DNA of 64,000 nucleotides from Warburgia ugandensis. Its lineage: Eukaryota > Streptophyta > Magnoliopsida > Canellales > Canellaceae. Made by a program: the position numbers and the translations under genes. Shown here one piece after another: positions 35,308 to 46,661 of this stretch. The stretch covers positions 53,947,217 to 54,011,216 of the forward strand of contig CP141139.1 of NCBI GenBank assembly GCA_035236585.1. Reading direction: 5' to 3'. Positions within the stretch are counted from its first letter, which is position 1; the number at the start of each line of letters is the position of its first letter. Below the pieces are notes generated by a model. It did not search any database and was not told the origin of the DNA. It saw only the letters and a program-made list of their open reading frames with translations.

Positions 35308-36020
35308 CACCGTCACCCACAGGTGATTACCATGGCATCTACATCTTCTCGTGGATACCTGCACAAACCATGACTTATCGGACCTCATAGGGGCTACCTG
35401 GCTACCACTCAGAGCACTTTCCCATGAGAAGATACTCCTACTGCCCTCCATCTCCATCACAGGATTGGTAACAAATCATCCCACAAGTTAGTGGCCAATT
35501 GCACCTCTGAGCATAGGGTCTCATGACTTATAGCACATAGCTAGCCTTCAAGACTTACTACACAAAGCATGCCTTCCTCCAGGTCTTACAACACACAATA
35601 ATCCTATAAGCGATCTGGGACTTAGGACACTCCTAGAGTGCTTGCCCAAAACATCAATGAAATTCATATCCATTAGGACTTATAGCTACTCGTAGAGCAC
35701 ACTCCTAATGCATCAATGTGTACATATCCATCAGGACTTACGACCACTGATAGAGTACCTACCAAAAGCATTAATGAAATTCATAATCATTGGGACTTAT
35801 AGCTATATGTAGAGCTCCTACCTAAATATCGACAAATTCTCATCCCTTAGGACTTACTGCTACTCATTGTGTGCCACCCCAAATCATAACTCATATAAAA
35901 TGGTGTATACTTTATGTAAAGCCATGTATCTCAAATATTCATTTCAACATGTGGCTCAATAGCCTATTCAACTCATATTCATATATCAAAATTTTTTATT
36001 ATACGACATACATATCATGT
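35308..36020 (+). repeat. Repeat unit R, copy 1, right part
   Basis: Resumes at the right-hand target-site duplication and matches 37,490-38,200 through TCAAATATTCATTTCAACATG. Positions 35,640-35,880 contain four tandem units of about 58 bases, each with AGGACTTA (35,675; 35,733; 35,793 as GGGACTTA; 35,849). Confidence 0.75.
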
Positions 36021-37100
36021 GGTATTGATCACTTTTTGAAAACAACTTCATAAAAGCAATGCAATGTAGTGGAAGAATCTATTCCCTTTTAAATTCACTT
36101 TGAAAACCCTGAGTGTCATTTTTCATTTCACAAAACCAAGATTTTCAGTGGAATGAGCACTACATTTCTACCAAAAATTCGACAGTGTTTCCTCTGTTTT
36201 ACAGACATATGACATTTAACGCATGTAATTGCAAAGTACTTAATAAACATTCATTTAAATTTCAAAACATGATTGGAGACTATCTCCTTCTCAAAAACAT
36301 CTATCATACAACATTCCCATGACTTATCAAACATATCCCAATTACAAATTAAATCACCTATAAGAATAAAATATCACTTAATAGTTCAAAAAATACGACT
36401 TCCTTAATGAAACTCTAGATTACCTCACTACTTACCCTATTTAATCAATAAGTGGTCCTCTTAGAATCTTAATCTCCTTTCTAATTCTTTCCAAGCTAAC
36501 TTGTGGTAAGAATGATAGGGTGAGTATACAACATACTCAGTAGATAATCCAATACTATGAAATCAAAATCACGGTATGCACATACAATAATTTGAAGAAA
36601 GGCTTCTCTGATGATGAAATCACATGGCCATAAGCAATCACATGGAATGCATCATATACACACATATGCATGTATATATATATAAGTATATCATCCACAA
36701 AATTTGCATCATACTTGAAAAATCAAGTAACTTATGATTACTTTAAAATTCATAGTAGTCAATTAAACTACATGTCTTTCATTTTGAACCATTAAATATA
36801 TTATATTTCAAATAACCCATTTATCATGTAAAAACAAATCACTAATAGTAAAACAAATACCACAATGTCTTTTGACAACACATGTCAGGTAAACAAACCA
36901 TATAGGGCAAATCACCAAGTTGTTTTGCACTTATGCAAGGTGACCAACCAATAGTCCTTGTGCACACAGCAAGGCAGGCTCAGCCAAATGTCCCTTTGCA
37001 ACACATGTAGGTGGACAAACCAATGATCCATTTACAAAACATGCAGGCAAACTAACCAATTATTAGCAAACCAACTATTGATAAATCTCTAATCTGATAA
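36021..37100 (-). repeat. Truncated LTR related to the chromovirus-like family
   Basis: Positions 36,030-36,120 resemble 62,300-62,390, including AAAACCCTGAGTGTCATTT. The GGGTGAGTATACAACATACTCAG hairpin word at 36,517-36,540 has equivalents at 33,010 and 62,683. The CGACAACCC-type and AGGCAAAC words at 36,860-37,070 complete the resemblance. No coding sequence is seen. Confidence 0.45.
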
Positions 37101-38659
37101 AACCAAAGGCTCCTTTTTCAAAAGTATAACCAGTCAACTTATAAATGCAAATAGTTCTTTATGCATAAGATAGAACTAAAATAATAACTGTAAAAATCGA
37201 TCTCATACATGTTAGGTGAAAATCTATTAAAAAAGATTAGTGATCTCAAATCATTGAAATGTCTAATGGAACTTGATAAGTTTACAAACTAGTGTGCTCA
37301 AAATAGATGACATTGAATCAAAGTGCATAATCCTCAATCCAACATGTATAAATGCATGCCCACACCGCTATGGAAAATTGATCACTCCAGTCATGATGGC
37401 ATACAATCTTGCCACCTTGGATGAGGTCTAAAACTCAAGACATGACCTACATAAATATCACACAGATTAGACACCTATGCTAACAGGGCCCTACCATGAC
37501 GTGCAGGAGATTACCGTGGGCTCTATGTCTACTCGTGGATACCTGTAGGAACCATGACTCACCAGACCTCATGGGGGCTACCTAGCTACCACTCAAAGCA
37601 CTTTCCCATGAGAAGATACTCCTACTACTTACCATCTTCATTGCAAGGATGGTATCAAATCATCTCAGAGGTAAATGGCTAATTGCACCTCTTAGCATAG
37701 GGTCTCAGGACTTACAGCACACAGTAGGCCTTCAGGACTTGCTATACACAATAGGCCTTTCTCCAAGTCTTATGGCACATAGCAAGCTTGGGAATGACCC
37801 AAGACTTAGGACACTCTTAGAGTGCCTGCCCAAAACATTGATGAAATCCATATCCATCAGGACTTACAACTGCTCGTATAGCTCACGCCTAATGCATCAA
37901 CATATCCATATCCATTAGGAATTATGGCCACTCATATAGTTCTTACCAAAAGCATCAATGAAATCCATAATTATATAGACTTACAGCTGCTCGTATAGAT
38001 CCTGCCTAAACATCGACAAATTCGCATCCATTAGGACTTACAACTACTCATTGAGTGCTCTCCCAAATCATAAATCATATAAAATAGTGTGCATACTTTA
38101 TCCAAAGCCATGTATCTCAAATATTCATTTCAACATGTGGCTTAATGGCCAATTCCACTCATACTCATATATCTAAAAATCTTATCATATGACATACATA
38201 CATTGTGCAAAACCATGCATTTTCAAGCATTCCTTTCAAAGTATGAAAATCATGCATACAAAAATCACGATCTTCTCATGTCTCACAAGTAAAGAAGATA
38301 TTTGAATATTTTGAACTGGATAATTCATTGGTCTTTCAAAATTAGGTATGCAACATGAACTTAAAATCATATATCAATTTACGCACCTCATTTATAAGGA
38401 TTTTGGATAAGAAATACATGATAAATCATGAATCTACATGAAAATCATATAAGCTCAAAGAACATACATATGTATCAAACCATTGGTATGATAATCAAAC
38501 CATTCTAAATCAAAAATAGTTCATGAACTATTTTCTCAGTTTGAAGTTCATTTAAAACTTGGTAATATTAGATTACTTACCTCTTAAGATGATCTCAGAT
38601 TTCAATTGTGTCAACTTTAGCTCAGACGACAACTCATCTCAAATCAATCTCCTCAAAGT
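37101..38659 (+). repeat. Repeat unit R, copy 2 (LTR-like), followed by a PBS
   Basis: Second copy of the unit at 32,280-36,020, not interrupted by the solo LTR. It includes the roughly 58-base tandem subrepeats at 37,800-38,070. It ends just before TGGTATCAGAGC (38,660-38,671), which is complementary to the 3' end of plant initiator-Met tRNA. The unit is therefore probably the 5' LTR or leader of a plus-strand LTR element. The open frame 37,649-37,918 is a translation of the repeats. Confidence 0.6.
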
Positions 38660-38671
38660 TGGTATCAGAGC
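38660..38671 (+). other. Primer-binding site, tRNA-iMet type
   Basis: TGGTATCAGAGC on the plus strand, the standard PBS of many plant LTR retrotransposons. Confidence 0.75.
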
Positions 38672-38694
38672 CTAAGTTCATGTCATTTACTTTG

Positions 38695-39208
38695 TGATAG
38701 TTGGGTTTCCAACAGTCATAATATTGTATGCTTTGGGTGCCCATACACCTTTACGGCTTTGCTCTTCCCTGAAGGGAAAATGAGTTATGACCATTAGAGT
38801 TTCCTGAACTCTTAAAACTAGCCTAGTTCCTTATCCCCCGACAATGTGGGACTAACTCTCAGTACCTTAGGATGGAAGTTTGACATCCCTCGTGCTAGCT
38901 ATACAACCTTATAGCCTTCTCTGGCCCACCCCCCACCCCCCAATCCCTTCACCTCTTCCCCCTTAGGGACCATGTGTCCTCGTGTGGCCACTCAAGGCTT
39001 GCGCCTCCCCCCCTCCCGCATTACAAGGGGAACTAGCTCTGATACCATTTATAACAACCAAGGTTCCAACAGTCACAATATTGTCTGCTTTAGCTACCCA
39101 TACACCCTCACAACTTTGTTCTTCCCTAAAGGGAAAAACGTGTTGTGACCATCAAAGTTCCCTAAACTCTTCTAATTAGCCTAGTTCCTTCTCCCCAAGT
39201 GATCTAAC
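38695..39208 (-). mobile_element. TRIM-like element (514 bp)
   Basis: Two direct repeats of about 160 bases (38,695-38,855 and 39,051-39,208) share CCAACAGTCANAATATTGT, CTTCCCTNAAGGGAAAA and GCCTAGTTCCTT. They flank about 195 bases of non-coding DNA. On the minus strand the right-hand repeat is followed directly by TGGTATCAGAGC (39,036-39,047), an initiator-Met PBS. This LTR-PBS-short interior-LTR layout is that of terminal-repeat retrotransposons in miniature, which have no genes and depend on other elements. The open frame 38,982-39,179 is not a gene. Confidence 0.7.
39036..39047 (-). other. PBS of the TRIM-like element
   Basis: TGGTATCAGAGC on the minus strand, next to the inner end of the right-hand terminal repeat. 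Confidence 0.75.
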
Positions 39209-39214
39209 TTTAAA

Positions 39215-39979
39215 TGAGAAAATAGTTTGTGAACTCTTTCAATTTAGAATGGTTTGATACATATGTATGTTCTGTGAGCTTATATGATTTTCATGTAGAT
39301 TCATGATTTAACATGTGTTTCTTATTTGACATTCTTATAAATGAGGCATGTAAATTGATATATGATTTTAAATTCTTATTGAATACCTAGTTTTGAAAGA
39401 ACATTGAATTATTTTGTTCAAATTATCCATATGTTTGCTTTACTTATGACACATGAGAAGATTATGATTTGCATATGCATGATTCTTGTACTTTGAAAGT
39501 AATGCTTGAAAATGCCTAATTTTGTACAACGCATTTATGCCATATGATAAAATTTTTAGATATATGAATATGAGTTGATTTAGCTATTGAGCCACATGTT
39601 GAAATGAATATTTGAGATATATGGCTTTGCATAAAATATGCACACTATTTTATATGATTTATGATTTGGGCAGGCACTCAATGAATAGCCGTAAGTCCAA
39701 ATGGATGTGAATATGTTGATGTTTAGGTAGGTGCTCTATGAGTAGTTGTAAGTCTTGATTATTATGGATTTCATCGACGCTTTTGGTAAGCACTCTATTA
39801 GTGGTCGTAAGTACTGATGGATATGGGTATGTTGATGCATTAGGTGTGTGCTCTACGAGCATTTGTAAGTCTTAATGCATATGGATTTCATCAATGTTTT
39901 GGGAAGGCACTTTAGGAGTGTCCTAAGTCCTGGATTGCTAGCATGCTTATTGTATACTATAAGACCTCGAGGAAGGTCT
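39215..39979 (-). repeat. Repeat unit R, inverted copy
   Basis: Reverse-complement match to 37,740-38,570. Examples are ATACATATGTATGTTCTGTGAGC against GCTCAAAGAACATACATATGTAT and the CAACATGAATATTTGAGATA block. It includes inverted roughly 58-base subrepeats at 39,660-39,910. Together with copy 2 it forms an inverted repeat with the TRIM-like element at its centre. It is cut on the right by the LTR at 39,980. The minus-strand open frame 39,659-39,862 is a translation of the repeats. Confidence 0.7.
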
Positions 39980-41391
39980 TGTGACACCCTGGGTTTTTAT
40001 AAACCTTTTCCCCATAATAATAAAAATAATAATATGTTTTAAGAAAAATAGACGGGATCCTTGAGAATGAAAATTTAAAATCTATAATTTATTTATTTTT
40101 TTGCACAGTTTTAAAAGAATTGACTAAAAGTGAAAATCTTAGGGTCAACCACATTAAAAAAAACTATAATCAATGATCTGGTTTTTTTGCAGTGGCTATT
40201 CTCTAAATATGAGAGACACACGATTCAATGATCTGGTTGTGAGCATAGTGTACCATAGGATTTCTGTTTTGTGACCCCACGTAGATGGGCTTGATGATGG
40301 TCTTTAGATGAGTACTCATGACCAACCGCTAATGTGTTTATCGAGGTGCATATGTGCACATGATGTTGTCAGTTTGGGATTGCCGACATTCACGGTTTAA
40401 CCAATAACTACTTTGACGATCTTATGCTATTTGATTTATCAAGTTAGATAGTAGATCTTTCACATAATTCTCAAGTTATGTTTACAAGTGATTTTGGGAT
40501 ATGTTCTATATTGCAATTTACTTGAGATTACTATGATGATTCAACCATTTGAAAAATGCATGTTTAAAGTTGTAAATATTTTATATGGATACTATCTAAA
40601 ATGTTTTAGCATGAAATTGTGGAGTTGAGATTGAAAAATGACTCTAATCATGTTTCTTATCTTTGATTTGTTTATCATATTCGTTAGAAATTGCATGAAA
40701 AATGATTTGAGATGTTGTTGTAGAATTGCATGGAAAACTTGGTAAAATAGATGTGAAACTACCTACACAAGCACAAGCTTACTGAGACATTGTAAATTGT
40801 TTACAATGCCTTAGGTTTGATGAAATAGAACAGGGGAAAGGAAGCAGAAGACTGTGCTAGAGATTTCAAAATGAAGTAACAGGGATATCAAACAGGTTTG
40901 CAATATGGATGATGATTTATTAAATTAGTGTAATATATTGAATTGATATGATTTTACATTATGGACATGTGGAGTAAGGTGGTACTAGCGTGGTTGTGAC
41001 TGGATTGATCCTGGTCATGATTTCTTTTTATTTGATTGAATTTTGATTTTCAAAACACTATGTATGTAAATGTGATGGGATGGAGATGGAGTCTCCCTTA
41101 TTCTTTTATTTATAAAGATGTGTTTATCAGGTACTTTGCAATGACATGTGTTAAATGTCTAATGTCAAAAAAACATAGGAAACTTTACCAGATTTTTGGT
41201 AGAAATGTGGCACTCATTTCATTGATAATCCTTTTTGAGAAAAAAAAAATATGACACTCGAGGTTTTTCTAAAAGGGTCTTTTCATGAAAAATGTTTTTT
41301 GCTGTTTGTTTTCTAAATACTTTTACAACTAAGGGCCCAACATTTAAAAAAGAATTAGAAAAAATGTATTGGAAAAATCCAGGTCATTACA
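39980..41391 (+). mobile_element. LTR (1412 bp), related to the 10.2-13.4 kb solo LTR
   Basis: Starts TGTGACACCCTGGG and ends AGGTCATTACA. Positions 40,750-40,800 and 41,110-41,391 match 12,830-12,860 and 13,140-13,441 (for example CAGGTACTTTGCAATGACATG). No matching flanking duplication was found (GGTCT against CTAGC), so it is either a fragment or one end of a rearranged element. The plus-strand open frame 41,036-41,254 is not a gene. Orientation is the TG-to-CA reading. Confidence 0.55.
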
Positions 41392-42310
41392 CTAGCTGTA
41401 AGGGCTAGTTTGAGATAGGTCAAGTTCTCAAAACCTTAATCTCATGAGTAATGCCAAATGTATAACCACCATTAGGAGTGGTCATTAGATTCACAGCAAG
41501 GTAGGGTAGGCTAAGGAAAATGGAGAGGAAAAGGAGGCAACCAAAACACAAAAGAAAGATAAAAAATAAAAAACCCCTGTATAACCTTTATTAGAGGCAC
41601 CCTATGTGTCTAAGGCCCCATTTCCTCAATTACTAAACAAGGCTAGAAAGGAAACAAACTTCAACTATTTAATAGATGTATTTAAACACGTCCATATCAA
41701 AATTGCATTGGTGAATGCAACAAAAGATGTCCCCACCTATGCCAAGTTCTTGAAAGAGTCTACACTAGAAAAAGAAAGGTAAATATCCAAAGAAAGGGTT
41801 TTCTTACTGAGTAGGTGAGTTCTTTACTACAGTACAAGACCCCACCAAAGTTTAGAGACCCAGGATGTTCTATGATTTCCTATATTATTGGAGATCATGT
41901 CATAGATAGGACACTACTTGACCTAGGGGTTAGTGTTACCTTGTTGCCATACTCTATCTACAAGCAACTAAGACTTGGTAAGTTAAAATCAACCACTACC
42001 ATGCTATAATTAGCTAATAGATCTGTCAACATACCTATGGTTTGGTTGAGGATGTGTTGATATAGGTGGACTAGTTTTATTACCTAATTAATTTTATTGT
42101 ACTAGACACCTAGTCTATATCTGATCCTAGTAGTTAGATTTCTGTCATACTTTGACCTTCATTCTTGGTGACATCTAACACCACTATTAACTATAGCAAT
42201 GATATCATTAAATTGTCATTTGGCAACATGAAAGTTAAATCAAATGTCTTTAACACCAAATGTCGTTTGGCAACATGGTGTAATTTCAAATTTTAACATA
42301 GTGCTAAAGA
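41392..42310 (+). pseudogene. Ty3/gypsy protease remnant, plus strand
   Basis: The plus strand at 41,815-42,009 is open and reads PPKFRDPGCSMISYIIG, then LLDLGVSVTLLPYSIYKQL and LGKLKST, the retropepsin segment of Athila/Tat elements with the catalytic Asp kept. It continues with stops through RSVNIPMVW (near 42,030) to IIKLSFGNMKVKSNVFN (near 42,220), the linker between protease and RT. The element breaks near 42,300. The RT part of an element in the same orientation begins at 45,160. Confidence 0.65.
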
Positions 42311-43409
42311 TGTTAAACTGAGGATTTATTGGGAGACAACTTAGGGTTTTAGAGTCTTCATTGTTCTACATTACTCATGAATCGTATAGATGTCGTACAT
42401 TTCAAAACATTTGGGACAATGTTTAGTTTAGTTTGTGGGTGTAGACGTGCATGAGATGTTTACTTTTTTCTTGATTAAAATAAATTTTGAGGTATAGGTC
42501 CCTTACTATGATAAGAACTGGATTTTTAGGCTTAGTAATTCTACTATTTTGACCACTTCATGGGAGTGTATATTGTTAGTCTCCCATATTATTCATATGT
42601 TGAAGCATTTTATGAAGGTTGATTATCAAAGAGTATTTACATGCAGCAGATAGTCATGACTAATACATAGGTATGACTTAGAGAACTTGAGGAAAATTAG
42701 TGGAGACCAATAACCTAGTGAGCCTGACAGACTATCTTCTTTCAAGAGAGTTATAAGTAATTCCATAGTTTCTTTATTGTACATATTTTAATGTGATCCT
42801 ATTATCCTTGTTTTGGTTAGCTATTAAGAATAACTAGGAGTAATAGATTTCTTTCCAAAAAGTCTGTTAAATCTGATGGTCTTTATAAAAACCTAGGGAA
42901 TTATATAAGCCATCTTTATTTAGCCCAGGGACATAAAACTTGCCCAATATAGTATACCACTAGTTAACCACTTGAGCCTATTATTAAGCCTTTTTTTCCT
43001 TAAACCCAATTACCATAACCTAGAATAAGCCAAAAAATAAAAAACCCATTCCCACATTCAAAATGAGTAGCGTTAGTAGAAAAGGTTCAAGAAAGGACAG
43101 AAAATTAAAGAAGTGAAAATAAAAGTCTTTTATTCGAAGCAGCAAAAAGAAAAAGAAAAGCAAAAAGAAATAGATGTCAAAAAAGGATGAGAAGAATTGA
43201 AAGAAAAGATAAGAATACAAAGGGAATTCACATTAGTATAGTCAAGGATCAATTGTCCAACAATAAAAAAGAAGACCTCTAGTCAAGTTTGAACCTTTGA
43301 AATCCTTATACCCATGTTTTTTGAACTTGTCCCAAGCTTAGGTTTTATCCTAGTTAAAGATCTATGGATCTTAGGTGAAACATAGCCTTAAAGAGTATAT
43401 AAAAAGAAG
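42311..43409 (+). mobile_element. 3' untranslated stretch of a plus-strand gypsy fragment
   Basis: TGTTAAACTGAGGATTTATTGGGAGACAAC-type sequence (42,313 onward) matches the stretch that follows integrase in this family; the inverse form is at 46,555-46,600 and 51,630-51,660. RT to integrase is therefore deleted between 42,300 and this point. The minus-strand open frame 43,020-43,220 is only a T-rich translation. Confidence 0.45.
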
Positions 43410-43830
43410 GAATTAATATAACCGACCCATATTATTCTTGGTAATAACATCCACACTTAAGGATCACTTTTCTTTGTCTCTTTAACATTAAAAGGTTATG
43501 TGAACCATTGACTTATTGGATTAGGTCACATAATGAGATAAATATATTGAACCCCTTATATGAGAGCTTCATTTCTAAGAGTATACCTGAGAGAATTTGA
43601 GGCCAAAACATATTTCCAATGGAATTTGAGCATATCTAATTAGAAACTATGAATTATGTGGCTATACACACACATGCACTATGAGAAATAGCTAAAATAA
43701 TATGTCTTTAATGTGTCTATAATTTGTAGAATTATCAGTCTTCTCCATTAGGTTGTGAAAAACTAGTGGGGTGCTAATGAATGTGGATTCTCTGAGATAA
43801 AATAGGAGACTCAACCTTATTGGTATGTTA
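43410..43830 (+). repeat. 3' UTR repeat of the gypsy family, copy 1
   Basis: About 420 bases that match 48,340-48,755 in the same orientation (ATTCTTGGTAATAACATCCA through CTGAGATAAAATAGGAGACTCAAC) and the inverse of parts of 2900-3230. At 48,755 this repeat runs directly into an LTR; here it runs into an opposed gag-pol fragment. Confidence 0.75.
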
Positions 43831-45160
43831 AAAGTGATTTTCTTTTTATGGTAGTCCATAATTACCTCGTATTTTGCTAGCCAATCCATACCCAGTATTA
43901 TGTCAAAATCTACCATGTTTAGTAAAATGAAGTTTATACCCATTTTACTATTTTTCTTGTAATCTAACTATTTTTCCCACTAATGTCATCACATCCAGAT
44001 AGTATCCCAAGTTCTCCACTATTAATTATATACTAGATGCAAATACACATGATATGAAAGAATGGGTAGATCCATAATCAAACAGTACTTTGGCATGGTG
44101 ATTAGATACTAGTAATGTACCTTCAATAACTGCATTAGATGTACCTGCCTCTCTGTCAGTAATGGTGAACACCCTTCCTTGATGACGCAGTACATTCTCA
44201 GGCTTTACACCCTTAATTGCTAAGGGTTTGTTGTAGTTTTAGAGAAATTCCTGAACTTGTCACCATGTAACATTTGATAGGAGGTTTCAGTGGTTGTGGT
44301 GTTGGGCGGGGGCACACATAGCCTTAATGATATGTTCTGCAATTGGGGCATGGTTTCCATTTAGCTTGATTTCCTTGATGGCTAGAAGACCTAAAGTTGT
44401 TTGGTAGTCTCTTGCCCTTCTTAAAGGGTTTTGATGATAATTACTCCCTCCACCAAGTTTGGTGATTTGGTTTCTCTTATAACCTTCTTCAAATTTAGAA
44501 GCCATCTCGACACACTCGGTCATAGTTATAGGTTTAGTTCCTAGCACCTTAGTTCTTAGCCCTAGGTGTAGCCCTTCCACAAAAAAATCCACCATGTGCC
44601 TTTCAGTGTCACATATATGGCTTACAAATCTCTTTAGTTGAATGAACTTATTTTCATAATCAACAACTGAAATGTTTCATTGTCGTGGATCTAGGAACTC
44701 CTTTCGGACTTGCATGTTTTCCCTTGGGATTTCTTTAGGATTGCATGTTTTCTAGCCATTGGATTCCTTAGGGGGTCCCCTGTGGGCCCCACTATTGTGA
44801 AAAGACCATTTTGCCCTTTTTAATTCCAAAAATGGAGAAAAATAGTGTTTATTCCCATGAACTCGGAATTGAGCGTACTTAGTAGCATTTGATTTGTATT
44901 TCTGAGTACATTCCAAATTTTTATGTCTTAGGTCTCTGTTATGATTAAAATTACCATTTTACCCTTTTGTTCATAAAAATGTAGAAAAATAAGGATTTTT
45001 CATCCGAATTCAGAATTTGTCATGCTTATAGTCATTATGAAGGGTTCGTTGAGTATGTTTTCAATTATGTATGACTTATCCTTTGACTGTACTTCTATGA
45101 GAAGGGAATTTTTAGTAATCCAACCTGATTTTTCCTTAAAATTCTCAATTTCATTACAAA
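43831..45160 (-). pseudogene. Chromovirus-like gag-protease remnant, minus strand
   Basis: Minus-strand reading gives a gag part at 44,287-44,750, with MVDFFVEGLHLGLRTKVL and TECVEMASKFEEGYK, a C-terminal gag stretch of Ty3 type. A protease part at 43,831-43,943 has NMVDFDIILGMDWLAKYEVI, the RVP_2 motif of Tekay/Del-like elements. This differs from the LLDLG protease of the neighbouring Athila/Tat fragments, so two gypsy lineages are nested. The right part (44,700-45,160) is non-coding and broken by stops. The open frame 45,000-45,263 is not recognised. Confidence 0.6.
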
Positions 45161-46225
45161 AGTTAGGGGTGTTACAATTATTAACTGTAAGAATGGTGTA
45201 ATGAAACTTTAATTCAGCAACATGAAGGTTAAGCTTAATATTTTTAATGATGATCAAAAACATTTACACCTCAATGATCCCTGTGATGTCAACTTGATAT
45301 AGAGCCTAGTTAATGAGATTCATTCACCATTGTCCATCTTTGACCCACTAGAGGCTTGTTTGATGCACTTTCATAGAGAATTTGATATAGACAAGTCTAT
45401 TGAGAAGGTAAACAATATTTTAGATGTTGCACCAATCATGGATACCTCTAAGTAGGGTCCTTATGTGGAACCACTCCCATCGTCTAAATTTGTCCCCATA
45501 CCCTCAATAAAGCAACCATTATCCTTGGACCTAAAACCCTTGCTTGATAACTTGAAATATTCATAACGAGGCCCAGATGAAACCTTACCTATAATAATAT
45601 CATCAGACTTAGATAAAGAACAGGAGGGTAAGCTTTTAGATGTTCTTAAGTAACATAAAATTGCTCTAGGGTGGACAATACCAGACATAAAAGGGATAAG
45701 TCCAGCCATATGCATGCATATGATACATCTAGAAGAAAATGCAAAACCTTTTAGGGAAGCTCAAAGAGGACTGAATCCCCATATGAAGGATGTGGTTAGA
45801 GATGAAGTCCTAAAGCTCTTAGATGTTGGTGTCATATACCCTATCTTTTATAGTACTTAGGTCAGCTCCGTTCAGGTTGTACCTAAGAAATTTGGGGTCA
45901 TGGTAGTCAAAAATGAGGATAACAAGCTAGTCCCCACCTACACGACCATTGGGTGGAGAGTTTGTATTGACTATCAAGTGTTGAACACAGTCATGAGGAA
46001 TGATCATTTTCCTCTACCTTTCATTGACCAAATGCTAGAGAGGTTAGCTGGACCTAGCTATTACTATTTTTTGGATGGATATTCCATTTACAATCAAATT
46101 CCTAAAGCACTAAAGGATTAGGATAAGACCACCTTCACCTGCCCTTTTGGAACCTTCCCCTACAAACAAATTCCTTTTGGGCTTTGTAACGCTCCAGCTA
46201 CATTTCAAAGGTGTATGTTGAGCAT
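45161..46225 (+). pseudogene. Ty3/gypsy reverse transcriptase, N-terminal part, plus strand
   Basis: After a linker (INCKNGVMKL and PLSIFDPLEACLM near 45,170-45,360), RT can be read from about 45,530: HKIALGWTIPDIKGISPAIC, EVLKLLDVGVIYPI, WRVCIDYQVLN, PLPFIDQMLERLAG, YYYFLDGYSIYNQIP and FGLCNAPATFQRCM. Several in-frame stops (for example before RGPDE, HKIAL and DKTTF) make it a pseudogene. The reading ends at 46,225 before the FMDD active-site region, where sequence in the opposite orientation begins. Confidence 0.8.
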
Positions 46226-46661
46226 TTTCTCCAAGAATTGGCTTTCATAAAATGCTTCAACACATGAATGATATGCAAAACTAATCATGTGCATTCCCAT
46301 TAAGAGGTGAAAATAGTATATTTACTAAATCCTAAACATTCAGTTCTCATCATAGTAAGGGAACTCTACTTTAAAAACTTTTTTTTTCTTTTTCTTTCTT
46401 TTTCAAAAAAAAATTCAAAATCTTTTTTTCAATTAAAAAAAAACCTCAAGAAAATTCAAAATATCTATGTGCATCTACACCCCCCAACCTGAATGAAACA
46501 TTGTCCCCAATGTTTGAAAACATAGGATTCTATATGGAAGTTGAGTGATGTAGACTCTAAACCCTTGGGATGCCTCCCAATAAGTGCTAAATTTAACATC
46601 TTCAACCAAACATAATGATGAGTGCAATGATGAGATGATACAAGGATCCTAGAGTGGTAAT
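46226..46661 (-). mobile_element. 3' untranslated stretch, minus strand
   Basis: Resembles 4100-4540 (AATCATGTGCA, ATTCTCATCATGGTAAAGG and the AGGTTGGGGGGTGTAGATG word at 46,475-46,493 on the minus strand), so it belongs downstream of the minus-strand integrase at 46,662. A poly-A/T-rich tract lies at 46,378-46,445. Confidence 0.55.

Noticed and set aside
39980..41391. Solo LTR with target-site duplication
   Set aside because: The ends are good but the flanking five bases (GGTCT and CTAGC) do not match, so only an LTR or LTR fragment is claimed.
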